Shown here: one piece after another, positions 1 through 6,650 of the stretch
Layout of the letters: each line of letters starts with the position of its first letter
Position numbering within the stretch: position 1 is the first letter of the stretch
Source of the DNA: Novosphingobium sp. NDB2Meth1
GTDB taxonomy: Bacteria; Pseudomonadota; Alphaproteobacteria; Sphingomonadales; Sphingomonadaceae
Direction: 5' to 3'
Length of the DNA: 33,578 nucleotides
Assembly (NCBI RefSeq): GCF_900117425.1
Contig: NZ_FPEH01000028.1
Coordinates: forward strand, 1-33,578
The notes under the pieces: generated by a model
The model's database searches: none
Seen by the model: the letters and a program-made list of their open reading frames with translations, nothing else
Told to the model about the DNA's origin: nothing
Position numbers and translations under genes: made by a program

Positions 1-4
1 GCAA

Positions 5-40
5 CCGGACAGGAAGGGCCCTCGGGCCCTCCCTGTCCGG
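5..40. promoter_or_regulatory. Long GC-rich hairpin upstream of the ardC fragment
   Basis: Bases 5-22 and 23-40 are near-perfect inverted repeats: CCGGACAGG and CCTGTCCGG form the base and GGGCCC forms the top, with one internal mismatch. No T-run follows, so it is a poor candidate for a rho-independent terminator. It sits directly before a purine tract and a ribosome-site hairpin, the same order seen before the DUF736 gene. I infer it is the 5' part of a shared leader; a single-stranded promoter is an alternative. Confidence 0.55.
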
Positions 41-106
41 CAGAGAAGAGGGGGCTCGGATCATGTGTCCTGCTTGATTGGCAGAAGAGGACAGAAAGGA
101 CACGTT
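41..106 (+). promoter_or_regulatory. Purine-tract plus RBS-hairpin leader of the ardC fragment
   Basis: A purine tract (AGAGAAGAGGGGG, 43-55) is followed by an inverted repeat GTGTCCT (65-71) / AGGACAC (97-103), which ends three bases before the ATG at 107. The same left arm can also pair with a second AGGACA copy at 88-93, so two alternative hairpins are possible. The Shine-Dalgarno-like AGAAAGGA lies in or beside the right arm. This is one member of the repeated leader described in the findings. Confidence 0.5.
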
Positions 107-454
107 ATGGATGGGACCTACCACGAACTCGGCCATTGGAGCGGGCACCCCTCGCGGCTCGCGCGCACATTCGGCAAGCGGTTCGGCGACAAGGCCTACG
201 CCTTCGAGGAACTGGTCGCGGAGCAGGTCAGTGCCCGGATCTGCTATGAGCTGGGCCTCCCCGCAGACCTCCATGAAAGCCACGCCAGCTACATCGCTCA
301 TTGGCTCGATATCCTGAAATCCGACAAGACCGCGATCATTACGGCTGCCGCCAAGGCCGATCAGGCTTTCAACCTGCTTGCAGCCTATTCGGGCTATGAG
401 AGTGAACCTGCGGAGGAAGCCCATGAAGAGGCGCCAGTTCCGGCTTACGCTTGA
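107..454 (+). CDS. ardC: ArdC-type anti-restriction protein, C-terminal fragment
   Basis: The 115-aa product carries the zincin-like metallopeptidase end of ArdC anti-restriction proteins. HELGH at residues 6-10 (zinc ligands plus catalytic Glu) is followed by the family run WSGHPSRLAR, a later EELVAE stretch likely to give the third ligand, and the SYIAHWLDIL helix typical of the family. Full ArdC proteins are roughly 280-320 aa and have an N-terminal ssDNA-binding domain (DUF1738-like), which is absent here: the coding sequence starts only five residues before the HExxH. The ATG at 107 has an AGAAAGGA site upstream and the same kind of leader as other genes in the window. This looks like an internal deletion that joined leader and start codon to the peptidase domain. 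Whether the fragment is active is unknown. The next gene overlaps its end by 32 bases. Confidence 0.75.
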   Translation: MDGTYHELGHWSGHPSRLARTFGKRFGDKAYAFEELVAEQVSARICYELGLPADLHESHASYIAHWLDILKSDKTAIITAAAKADQAFNLLAAYSGYESEPAEEAHEEAPVPAYA

Positions 455-815
455 GCCAACCGCAGACGACGCGGTGCGGCTTGCGCAGCTGAGCCGCTAT
501 GCCAGCGACCTTGCGAGCGGAGGTTCTGCGGACATTGGCGCAGCGCTCGGCGACCATGTTGGGGTGCTGTTCCCCGGGCGGAACCGTCATGCGGTCCTGG
601 AGAGCCTCCTCGGCAAAGGAGAACCCGGTTGGTCACTGGTGTCCGATCCGGGGCAGGGCGGCTCCCTGGTTATCCAGACAACCGAGGCTGGCGCTGCGGT
701 CTCGGCGATTGCGAGAATCCTCGAACAGGTCGCTCCCGGGGCTCTCTTACGGCCGATGATCTATGAGCCACTGTCCCTGAGAAGCTCAGGGAAACATCAC
801 CGCAGTCTGCATTGA
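423..815 (+). CDS. Hypothetical accessory protein, 130 aa
   Basis: Not recognised. The ATG at 423 overlaps the end of the ardC fragment by 32 bases, with GGAGGAAG just upstream, which implies translational coupling. The product begins with a basic run (MKRRQFRLTLEPTADDAVRLAQL) and is otherwise a small soluble alpha/beta-like protein without membrane segments or metal-binding motifs. Third codon positions are GC-rich across the gene, as in its neighbours, which supports real coding. The hairpin of the next leader (774-792) lies inside its 3' end. Position next to ardC suggests plasmid establishment or maintenance, but that is only context. Confidence 0.6.
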   Translation: MKRRQFRLTLEPTADDAVRLAQLSRYASDLASGGSADIGAALGDHVGVLFPGRNRHAVLESLLGKGEPGWSLVSDPGQGGSLVIQTTEAGAAVSAIARILEQVAPGALLRPMIYEPLSLRSSGKHHRSLH

Positions 816-849
816 GGGGAGGGGGAGGAGGCCATTGCACTTGCAATGG
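774..849 (+). promoter_or_regulatory. Two-hairpin, purine-tract leader of the split accessory gene
   Basis: A perfect 8-bp hairpin (TCCCTGAG 774-781 / CTCAGGGA 785-792, loop AAG) is followed by the purine tract GAGGGGAGGGGGAGGAGG (814-831) and then a perfect inverted repeat CCATTGCA (832-839) / TGCAATGG (842-849). The Shine-Dalgarno AAAGGAAG follows directly and the ATG is at 862. The order matches the other leaders, but here the ribosome site lies after the second hairpin, not inside it. Confidence 0.5.
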
Positions 850-861
850 AAAGGAAGCCGC

Positions 862-1165
862 ATGTCCTGCGACATCGATTATCGTTACCGCCGCGCGCTC
901 GAGCCCGATGGGCTGACGACGTTCGAGACCGCGCTGCGAGCATTGAACGAGGCCGTCGATGATGTGCGCCTCGCAGGCCGGCAGGTCGCCACCTGTCCCG
1001 CGGTTCTGCTCCTCACTCGCCACCTTCAGCGCATTGCCGACGGAAGGCCGACAACCTGCGAGGCCGACGACCAGATCTTGCGGGCACAGTGCATCGAGCG
1101 CCTCGGCGAGCTCAAGCACCGACCTGCGATCATTGCGCTGGTCAAGCGCGGGATCGACTATCGTC
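862..1165 (+). pseudogene. 5' part of an accessory gene split by IS66
   Basis: Reading from the ATG at 862 (AAGGAAG site 6 nt upstream), the frame runs into the IS66 end at 1166 and stops at 1182 inside the inverted repeat, giving a 106-aa product whose last residues come from the IS. Removing the IS and one copy of the 8-bp duplication joins this segment to 5027-5364 in frame and restores a 213-aa protein. The family is not recognised: the sequence is soluble, has no clear motif, and has several Arg-rich helices (DYRYRRALEPDG near the start). The shortened product may still be made, but the intact gene is interrupted. Confidence 0.8.
1158..1165 (+). repeat. Left target-site duplication of the IS66 element
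   Basis: CTATCGTC lies immediately outside the left IS end and is repeated exactly at 5019-5026, just outside the right end. Eight-base duplications are the rule for IS66-family insertions, so this fixes both ends of the element. Confidence 0.95.
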
Positions 1166-1187
1166 GTAACCGTGGGCTGTAGGCCGC
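1166..1187 (+). repeat. Left terminal inverted repeat of IS66 element
   Basis: The segment begins GTAACCGTGG and matches the reverse complement of 4997-5018 at 19 of 22 positions. It also supplies the premature stop codon (1180-1182) of the interrupted host gene. Confidence 0.9.
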
Positions 1188-1243
1188 CTTGCGTGGCACG
1201 GGATTGAAGCGCTGATAGCCACTCCTTTGATGGGGTGGCGTAG

Positions 1244-1675
1244 ATGGACGATAGCGAGGCGGATCGAGCAAGTAGTCATATGAGTGGTCATATGACTACT
1301 CGTATTGAGGTGGTCGGCCGCATATCTGGCCGCCGTCGTTGGACGGTGGAGCAGAAGCTGGCGATCCTGCGGGATGCGTTTGGGCCGGACGGTTCGGTCC
1401 GGGCTGCATGCGACCGGCACGAGGTCGGCAGCGGGGCGGTCTACACGTGGCGCCGACAGGCGATGTCGGGAGAACTGACTGGCTTCCGCTCAACGGCCTT
1501 GCCGACGTTCTCAGAGGTTGAGGTCGCAGATCCGGTCGTCCGCGATATTACGCCAGCGGTGCCACCCCGTTGCGGGCAGATAGGCATCGAACTGGCGACA
1601 GGTGTCCGCCTGACCGTGGACGCGATGGTCGATGCCGACGCCCTTGCCCGGGTGATTGCCGTGCTCAGCCGATGA
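1244..1675 (+). CDS. tnpA: IS66 TnpA (OrfA) helix-turn-helix protein
   Basis: The 143-aa product has the IS66 OrfA pattern: RRRWTVEQKLAILRDAF, then a helix-turn-helix (GSVRAACDRHEVGSGAVYTWRRQ), and a C-terminal segment with GIELATGVRLTVDAMVDADALARVIAVL. TnpA is an accessory protein needed for IS66 transposition, presumably DNA-binding. The start is uncertain: ATG 1244 gives the longest product, while ATG 1280 or 1292 (MTTRIEVV, the common family N-terminus) lies inside a perfect inverted repeat. The end overlaps tnpB by ATGA, so the two are translationally coupled. Confidence 0.9.
   Translation: MDDSEADRASSHMSGHMTTRIEVVGRISGRRRWTVEQKLAILRDAFGPDGSVRAACDRHEVGSGAVYTWRRQAMSGELTGFRSTALPTFSEVEVADPVVRDITPAVPPRCGQIGIELATGVRLTVDAMVDADALARVIAVLSR
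1271..1300 (+). promoter_or_regulatory. Perfect 13-bp inverted repeat at the start of tnpA
   Basis: AGTAGTCATATGA (1271-1283) and TCATATGACTACT (1288-1300) are exact inverted repeats with a 4-base spacer. Both in-frame ATGs at 1280 and 1292 fall in the arms. In RNA the hairpin would bury these start codons. It could limit transposase synthesis from transcripts entering from outside, or serve as an operator for TnpA. Confidence 0.6.
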
Positions 1676-2019
1676 TCCCGTTGCCACCCTCAACGCGGGT
1701 TTACCTGGCCTGCGGGACGACAGACATGAGAAAGGGCTTCGACGGGCTGGCGGTATTGATCCAGCAGGTTCTGGAACAGTCCCCGCATTCCGGCGCACTG
1801 TTTGCCTTTCGCGGAAAGCGCGGCGATCTGATCAAGCTGCTCTGGTTCGATGGCCAGGGGATGTGCCTGTTTTCCAAGCGTATGGACCGCGGCAAATTTG
1901 TCTGGCCGGTGACGAAGACAGGCAAAGTCAGCCTCACCTCGGCCCAGCTTTCCATGCTGCTCGAAGGCATCGACTGGCGCCGTCCAGAACGCACCGCCGT
2001 ACCGCTTCTGGCAGGATAA
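1672..2019 (+). CDS. tnpB: IS66 TnpB (OrfB) protein
   Basis: The 115-aa product carries the conserved IS66 OrfB sequence: VYLACGTTDMRKGFDGLA near the N-terminus, FRGKRGDLIKLLWFDGQGMCLFSKRMDRGKFVWP in the middle, and LLEGIDWRRP near the end. Its biochemical role is not settled, but the gene is required for transposition of this family. The ATG at 1672 overlaps the tnpA stop (ATGA). Length and motifs are normal, so this gene looks intact. Confidence 0.95.
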   Translation: MIPLPPSTRVYLACGTTDMRKGFDGLAVLIQQVLEQSPHSGALFAFRGKRGDLIKLLWFDGQGMCLFSKRMDRGKFVWPVTKTGKVSLTSAQLSMLLEGIDWRRPERTAVPLLAG

Positions 2020-2080
2020 AAAGTCCCAGATTTGCGTGGTTTTTCTGGCACCGGATGTCCTGTTTTGCTAGTGGATCACG

Positions 2081-3055
2081 GTGTCGGACGCAGCCTCCTC
2101 TTGGTCAGATAAAGACGCCCGGATCGCCGAGCTGGAAGCTGCATTGGTGGCCCGCGATACGTTAATCGACACGCTACGTTTCCAGCTGGCACAGCTGCGC
2201 CGCATGACGTTCGGGCAATCGTCCGAGAAGCTGTCGGCGCAAATTGAACAGCTCGAACTGACGCTCGAAGAACTCGAAGGCGAGGCTGCTGTGGCCGATG
2301 CCCGCAAGGATACATCAGCAGGCAGGTCCGAACGGCCATCGTCGGTTCGCACCCTGCCGCCCCATCTTCCACGCGCCGAGCAGCGGATCGAACCTGAAGC
2401 GGGTCACTGCAATTGCCCCGATTGTGGCGGCACCTTGCGCTCCTTGGGTGAGGACAGCGACGAGATGCTGGATGTCCTGCCCGTGCAGTGGCGCGTCATC
2501 CGCACGATCCGCCCCAAGTACAGCTGCCGTTCCTGCGAGAAGATTGTGCAGGCGCCGGCACCGGTGAAGGCGATTGCCCGCGGCAAGGCGACCTTCGCCA
2601 CGCTCGCGCATGTGGTCGTATCCAAGTTCGATCATCACCTGCCGCTCTACCGGCAGGCCGAGATGATGGCCGCGCAAGGCCTCGACATCGACCGTTCGAC
2701 GCTGGCCGGGTGGGCAGGACAAGCTGCGCATCTGCTCGACCCCATTGTCTCCCGGATCCGCGAGGAAGGCCTGAAGGCCGCCAAGATCCACAGCGATGAC
2801 ACACCCGTGCCGATGCTGATGCCCGGTAAGGGCAAGACCGCGCAGGGCCGGTTGTGGACTTATGTGGTCGACGACCGGGCCAGCGGATCAACCGCAGCGG
2901 CGATGGTGTGGTACAGGTTCACGCCCGACCGCAGCGGTATCCATCCGCAGACCGAGTTGAAGAACTTCACAGGCCTCCTTCAGGCCGACGGCTACGCCGG
3001 TTACGAGAAGCTCTATGCTGACAACCGGATTCAGGAGGTCGCCTGCTGGGCGCAT
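2081..3055 (+). pseudogene. tnpC: IS66 TnpC transposase, 5' part (interrupted)
   Basis: This segment, with a GTG start, encodes the first 325 residues of TnpC. It has an N-terminal coiled coil (AELEAALVARDTLIDTLRFQLAQLRRMTFG), a Cys-rich zinc finger (CNCPDCGG with later CRSCEK), and the first part of the DDE transposase domain, including the likely first Asp (HSDDTPVPML) and second Asp (LQADGYAGYEKLY). It ends at ACWAH, where the nested IS1111-type element begins; translation then runs on inside that element. Joined to 4430-4993 it gives a 512-aa protein reading AHFRRKIF across the junction, normal for IS66 TnpC. Confidence 0.93.
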
Positions 3056-3326
3056 CTATGGATGCCCCCGCTCTTGCAAGGCCTTTCTGGTTCTGTCTGG
3101 CAAGATCCGCGGCTGCGGTCATCTATTCGGCCTGTCGCGGCGAAGCGCCCCGCTCCGCCGGCCTTGATGGTAAATCCGCAAGCTAGCTCCCAATCACGTC
3201 TCACGAGCTCAAAGCTCGATGCGCCCAACGGGTCTATGCCAGCTCCGGTTCGCCCGGTGTTGCCATCATACTCAGAACGATCCTCGCATCCGCGGCGGCC
3301 TTACTATGGCCGAACCCGTTTTACCT
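3056..3326 (-). ncRNA. Candidate bridge/seek RNA region of the IS1111-type element
   Basis: This non-coding end lies downstream of the transposase stop, where IS1111 elements encode the RNA that guides target choice. On the transcribed (reverse) strand it contains TGGGCGCAT (3227-3219), identical to the nine bases of tnpC ending exactly at the insertion point (3047-3055); with one G-U-compatible change the match extends to 11 nt. A stable hairpin, CGAGCT/AGCTCG, follows at once. The role is inferred from the family; RNA ends are not determined. Confidence 0.6.
3058..3073 (+). repeat. Left subterminal inverted repeat of the IS1111-type element
   Basis: ATGGATGCCCCCGCTC is the exact reverse complement of 4406-4421. 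Confidence 0.9.
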
Positions 3327-4349
3327 TCAGGCCGCTTGTCGCGCTGGATTATCGTAAGTCCCGCCATAGCGCAGCAGAGCCCAAACAACCCTCGCCGTCT
3401 TGTTCGCAATGGCCACAGTCGCGACGTTGGCTGGTCGCCGATCGCGCAACCGCGCTAACCAAAGCCAACTCCGCCCTCGCCAGCGCATGACGGACCTGCT
3501 GCCATGGATCAACAGCCGGCGTAGATATCCGTCTCCGCGCTTGCTGATGCCACCCAACTTGTCGACACCGCCCGTGGAGTTCTGTCGGGGAACCAGCCCG
3601 AGCCACGCAGCGAAGTGACGGCCAGACTTGAAGTCCTGCGGGTCTCGCATCGACGCAACTAGGGCCGTCGCTGTGACAACACCGACGCCCGGGATACTCA
3701 TCAGGCGCCGGCACTCCGCAATCTGGGCGGCCAGTTTGACCAATTCCGTGTCGATCTGCTCAAGTTTTGCCTTGGTCTGCCGCAACTGAAGAACCAGAAA
3801 CTTCAGTGCATGACGCGCGACAGGTGGCAACCTGGCGTCCTCGTCATCTTCGACCAGCGTGGTGAGTAGTCCTATGTTGTGGGCCCGGTTCGGACCAACA
3901 ATCCCAAACTCGGCCAAGTGCCCCCTGATGGCGTTGATGACCTGAGTCCGCTGACGGATGAGCATCTCCCGGACGCGATGGATCACCAACACCTCTTGCT
4001 GTTGCTTGTGCTTGATAGGCACGAACCGCATGGTTGGTCGTGTCATTGCCTCACAAATCGCTTCAGCGTCTGCCGCGTCGTTCTTGTTGGACTTGACGTA
4101 GGGGCGTACGAATTGAGCAGGAAGTAGCCTTGCGTCATGTCCACAATCTCTGAGGAGGCGGGCCCAGTGGTGCGAGCCCGGGCAAGCTTCCAGTCCGACC
4201 TGACATGGTGGGAGTTCGCGGAAGAAAGGCTCGACGTCATCCCGCTTCAGCTTTCGCCGGAACAGTACGTGGCCACTCCGATTGGCAGCGTGGACCTGGA
4301 ATACACTCTTGGCAATATCGAGCCCAACAAGGGCAACTGCTTCATTCAT
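3327..4349 (-). CDS. IS110-family transposase (IS1111 group)
   Basis: The 340-aa DEDD-type transposase has an N-terminal RuvC-like domain with VGLDIAKSVFQVHA (first Asp, residue 11), GLEACPGSHHWAR (Glu) and NKNDAADAEAI (Asp pair). The C-terminal transposase_20 region contains LMSIPGVGVVTATALVA and the conserved RQNSTGGVDKLGGISKRGDGYLRRLLIHG, whose Ser is the expected nucleophile. The ATG at 4349 has AAGGAG 7 nt upstream. Length is normal and no frameshift is seen, so the enzyme is probably functional and recombines element ends with an RNA-specified target. Confidence 0.95.
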   Translation of the reverse strand: MNEAVALVGLDIAKSVFQVHAANRSGHVLFRRKLKRDDVEPFFRELPPCQVGLEACPGSHHWARLLRDCGHDARLLPAQFVRPYVKSNKNDAADAEAICEAMTRPTMRFVPIKHKQQQEVLVIHRVREMLIRQRTQVINAIRGHLAEFGIVGPNRAHNIGLLTTLVEDDEDARLPPVARHALKFLVLQLRQTKAKLEQIDTELVKLAAQIAECRRLMSIPGVGVVTATALVASMRDPQDFKSGRHFAAWLGLVPRQNSTGGVDKLGGISKRGDGYLRRLLIHGSRSVMRWRGRSWLWLARLRDRRPANVATVAIANKTARVVWALLRYGGTYDNPARQAA

Positions 4350-4405
4350 GGCAATGCTCCTTCATTCTCTGCCGCCAACATCATGGTCCAACAGATCGTG
4401 GAGTC

Positions 4406-4421
4406 GAGCGGGGGCATCCAT
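4406..4421 (+). repeat. Right subterminal inverted repeat of the IS1111-type element
   Basis: GAGCGGGGGCATCCAT is the exact reverse complement of 3058-3073. Confidence 0.9.
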
Positions 4422-4429
4422 GCCATCAT

Positions 4430-4993
4430 TTCCGTCGCAAGATCTTCGAGAACCACCAGACCAGCCCAACGCCGTTGACTACCGATCTCCTGGAACGGAT
4501 CGCCGCGCTCTACCGGATTGAGGACGAAGTTCGCGGACAACCACCTGATATTCGCAAGCAACGGCGACAGGAAAGCACCAGGCCTATGGTCGATGAGCTA
4601 CGCTCGGCCATCGACGATGCCTTGCGCCGTCTGTCGCCCAAGTCGGCGATGGCAAAGGCGCTCGCCTATGGTCGCAAGCGCTGGATTGCGCTCACACGCT
4701 TCGTTGACGACGGCTTGGCCGAGATCGACAACAACATTGCCGAGCGCGCGATGCGCACAGTGGCGATCGGCCGGAAGAATTGGCTATTCGCGGGATCACA
4801 GGCTGGAGGAGAGCGCGCCGCTGCCATCTATTCGGTCATCGAGACGGCAAAGCTCAATGGCATCGAGCCGCAGGCTTACATCGCCGATGTCATCGAGAAG
4901 ATCGCAGGTGGATGGCCGGCCTCCCGCTGGGACGAGCTCATGCCTTGGAACTGGACAGCCGACGAGCAACCGCACATCGCCGAGGCCGCCTAA
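4430..4993 (+). pseudogene. tnpC: IS66 TnpC transposase, 3' part (interrupted)
   Basis: This segment continues TnpC from FRRKIFENHQTSPTPLTTDLLERIAALYRIE to the stop. It contains the catalytic Glu in DNNIAERAMRTVAIGRKNWLFAGS and the conserved tail GIEPQAYIADVIEKIAGGWPASRWDELMPWNW. It is in the same frame as the 5' part, but translation cannot cross the nested element because stops intervene. Otherwise it is undamaged, so clean excision of the inner element would restore tnpC. Confidence 0.93.
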
Positions 4994-4996
4994 GCC

Positions 4997-5018
4997 GCGG
5001 CCTTCAGGCCACGCTTAC
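4997..5018 (+). repeat. Right terminal inverted repeat of IS66 element
   Basis: It ends CACGCTTAC and is the partner of 1166-1187 (19 of 22 positions match). Confidence 0.9.
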
Positions 5019-5026
5019 CTATCGTC
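5019..5026 (+). repeat. Right target-site duplication of the IS66 element
   Basis: CTATCGTC, an exact copy of 1158-1165. Confidence 0.95.
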
Positions 5027-5364
5027 CCGAAGAACTGCGACACTACCGGCGCGAGGGTACGCGCGCGCTGCGCCAGATCGCAGCCGGGATCGGGCTCGAT
5101 CATTCCGCCTACCGCATCAGCTACTACACCTCGCAGGAGGCCCTCGCCGGTGAGCATGTGCTCGAAGCAGACGGTGTCTACATCCGCATCAGCCCCGAGC
5201 GGTTCGGCGAACCGGGTCTCGCCTGGCGGAACCCGTTCTGGAAGCCCCCCGGTGCGGTCATGCGCAAGGCTCCGATCACCGCGCTTGCCGACATTCCGGC
5301 ACTCACAGCGCGGATCGCCCGCGAACTGCAAATCGCACCTCCGGCTCAGCCGGGGCTCATCTGA
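5027..5364 (+). pseudogene. 3' part of the accessory gene split by IS66
   Basis: Joined in frame to 862-1165, it continues GIDYR with PEELRHYRREGTRALRQIAAGIGLDHSAYRISYYTSQEALAGEHVLEADGVYIRISPERFGEPGLAWRNPFWKPPG and ends in a proline-rich tail. The family is not recognised. The segment has no credible start of its own, and GC-rich third positions run right up to the IS border. The stop is 11 bases before the next start codon, which suggests the intact gene was the first of an operon with 5376-5999. Confidence 0.8.
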
Positions 5365-5375
5365 AGGACACGCAC

Positions 5376-5999
5376 ATGGGCTGGCTCTATATGCACCGCA
5401 CAGGGATGGGAGGGTTTGAGACGCCTAAAGCCTATCTCGACGATCAGCTGACCTACGAACGCGAGGCCTGCGAAGATGCTCCGTTCCGGGGGTGCCGGGT
5501 CCTCAAGAGCGTCTTCACCGGCAGCACCTACTATGCAGCCGTCGAGCGGTACGGTGAAGGCCGCGAAAGGCTCTATGTGACAGCGGTTATCTGCCTGGTC
5601 CGCTGGAACCCGAAGGCGGCCGATGGCCTGATCTTCGGGTATAAGGACATGGATGAGCAATCCGGCCCCGTCGAGGCGAATTGCCCGCGAAGCATCCTGG
5701 AACTGCTCACCTCATCCTCGCACCCCTATGCCCTGGACTGGCGCAACCGGTGTTACGCCATGCTGCGTCTCAAGGAGCGAAAGGTTGCCGATGGCGACAT
5801 CCTGCGGCTTCCCGAACCGCTGCGCTTTACTGACGGCAGCGAACACCGCGAGTTCCGGGTCAGCAAGCGCGGGAGCAAGATCGAGCTGCGGACACCCGAT
5901 GGCTTCGGGGCCTATCGTATCTCCCGGCTGATGGAGCGGCGCTTCGAGATCATTCGTCCCGCCCGAAGGATCAAGACCTTCTTCCCGATAGCACAGTAG
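5376..5999 (+). CDS. DUF6927-like accessory protein, 207 aa
   Basis: The N-terminus MGWLYMHRTGMGGFETPKAYLDDQLTYER, followed by VLKSVFTGSTYYAAVERY, YVTAVICLVRWNPKAADGLIFGYKDMDE and later EANCPRSILELL with YALDWRNRC, matches my memory of DUF6927 proteins of alphaproteobacterial plasmids. The function of that family is unknown. There is no signal peptide or membrane helix; it is probably a cytoplasmic beta-rich protein. The ATG at 5376 follows GAAGGA (5363-5368), 7 nt away. It sits just downstream of the IS66-split gene, so its expression may now depend on a promoter in the IS or in the 3' remnant. The family name is from memory; the gene itself is secure. Confidence 0.7.
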   Translation: MGWLYMHRTGMGGFETPKAYLDDQLTYEREACEDAPFRGCRVLKSVFTGSTYYAAVERYGEGRERLYVTAVICLVRWNPKAADGLIFGYKDMDEQSGPVEANCPRSILELLTSSSHPYALDWRNRCYAMLRLKERKVADGDILRLPEPLRFTDGSEHREFRVSKRGSKIELRTPDGFGAYRISRLMERRFEIIRPARRIKTFFPIAQ

Positions 6000-6013
6000 C
6001 GAGGGCCTCTTCC

Positions 6014-6214
6014 ATGACTTCTGCCAGCCTCGATCCGCGCCGCCGTGTCCTTTGCGGGCGGGCCAATGCCGAGCGCGTCGCCATCCGGATGAGCGCGAAA
6101 ACCGGGAAGAGCCACGCTGTGGTCAGAACCGGCAACACGCTCCAGCCCTTCTGTGTCATGCCGACGGGAGAAAACCCACCCGGTGCGATCGAACTGCAAG
6201 TTGTCGTCCTGTGA
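6014..6214 (+). CDS. Small hypothetical protein, 66 aa
   Basis: Not recognised. It starts 14 bases after the previous stop with GAGGG upstream. The protein is basic and short (MTSASLDPRRRVLCGRANAERVAIRMSAKTGKSHAVVRTGNTLQPFCV), with a likely beta-strand pattern at the end (AIELQVVVL). Position in a rightward series and codon bias support coding, but its size leaves doubt. Confidence 0.5.
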   Translation: MTSASLDPRRRVLCGRANAERVAIRMSAKTGKSHAVVRTGNTLQPFCVMPTGENPPGAIELQVVVL

Positions 6215-6258
6215 CGAACTCGGCGCCAGCCCTATGGCAGCTTGAAAGCCACGCAGAA

Positions 6259-6276
6259 TGACGCTATATCGCGTCA
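6259..6276. promoter_or_regulatory. Operator-like inverted repeat before the Xre/RES module
   Basis: TGACGC (6259-6264) and GCGTCA (6271-6276) form a perfect inverted repeat around TATATC, about 20 bases before the antitoxin start. The AT-rich centre may overlap the promoter -10. Xre-type antitoxins usually repress their own operon, so this is the expected autoregulatory site. Confidence 0.6.
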
Positions 6277-6295
6277 GAATTCATGGAGCTTTGCA

Positions 6296-6646
6296 ATGGC
6301 GATTCAGAACTATGCGGACAATGGCGCGTTTGCTCCGCGCAAAATCGTCGATGCGCTGCGCACCACCAGCGACGAACTGGCGCGCTCGCTGGGTCTCGGC
6401 AAGGACGCGATCCAGCGCAAGGACCGGATTGCCTCCGATCGTACCCAGCGCCGCCTTCGGCAGATGGTCGAAGTGCTCAACAAGGTCGAACCGCGGTTCG
6501 GTTCAGCCTTGCTGGCCTATGCCTGGTACCGCTCTGAGCCGCTGCCGGGCTTTTCGGGCCAGACTGCAATGCAGCTTGTGCAGAACAACCGGGCCGATGA
6601 CGTTCTGACCTATATCGACGCCGTCGACGCCGGCATTCACGCCTAG
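6296..6646 (+). CDS. Xre/MbcA/ParS-family antitoxin
   Basis: The 116-aa product matches the Xre-MbcA-ParS antitoxin fold. An N-terminal helix-turn-helix region (PRKIVDALRTTSDELARSLGLGKDAIQRKDR) is followed by the C-terminal DUF2384-type toxin-binding part (QRRLRQMVEVLNKVEPRFGSALLAYAWYRSEPLPGFSGQTAMQLVQNNRADDVLTYIDAVDAG). Such antitoxins bind and neutralise RES toxins and repress the operon. The ATG at 6296 has GGAG upstream; earlier in-frame codons at 6242 lack one. The toxin begins four bases after the stop, the usual antitoxin-first order. Confidence 0.88.
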   Translation: MAIQNYADNGAFAPRKIVDALRTTSDELARSLGLGKDAIQRKDRIASDRTQRRLRQMVEVLNKVEPRFGSALLAYAWYRSEPLPGFSGQTAMQLVQNNRADDVLTYIDAVDAGIHA

Positions 6647-6650
6647 CCTC

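Larger units (their letters stand above)
3056..4429 (-). mobile_element. IS110-family (IS1111-type) insertion sequence
   Basis: The 1374-bp element is inserted in IS66 tnpC. It has a perfect 16-bp inverted repeat set slightly inside the ends (3058-3073 and 4406-4421), about 2 bp from the left end and 8 bp from the right. Asymmetric subterminal repeats and a DEDD transposase are typical of the IS1111 subgroup. CAT occurs at both junctions, so the exact ends are uncertain by three bases. The transposase reads leftward, with about 80 bp before it and about 270 bp of non-coding DNA after it, as expected for IS1111 elements. Confidence 0.88.
1166..5018 (+). mobile_element. IS66-family insertion sequence, itself interrupted by an IS1111-type element
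   Basis: The element has imperfect 22-bp terminal inverted repeats (19 of 22 matching, beginning GTAA), an 8-bp target duplication, and the three-gene tnpA-tnpB-tnpC set of IS66. Its total length is 3853 bp; without the nested 1374-bp insertion it is 2479 bp, normal for the family. It landed in a small accessory gene (862-1165 plus 5027-5364). Because tnpC is broken by the nested element, it should not transpose without help in trans. Confidence 0.93.
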
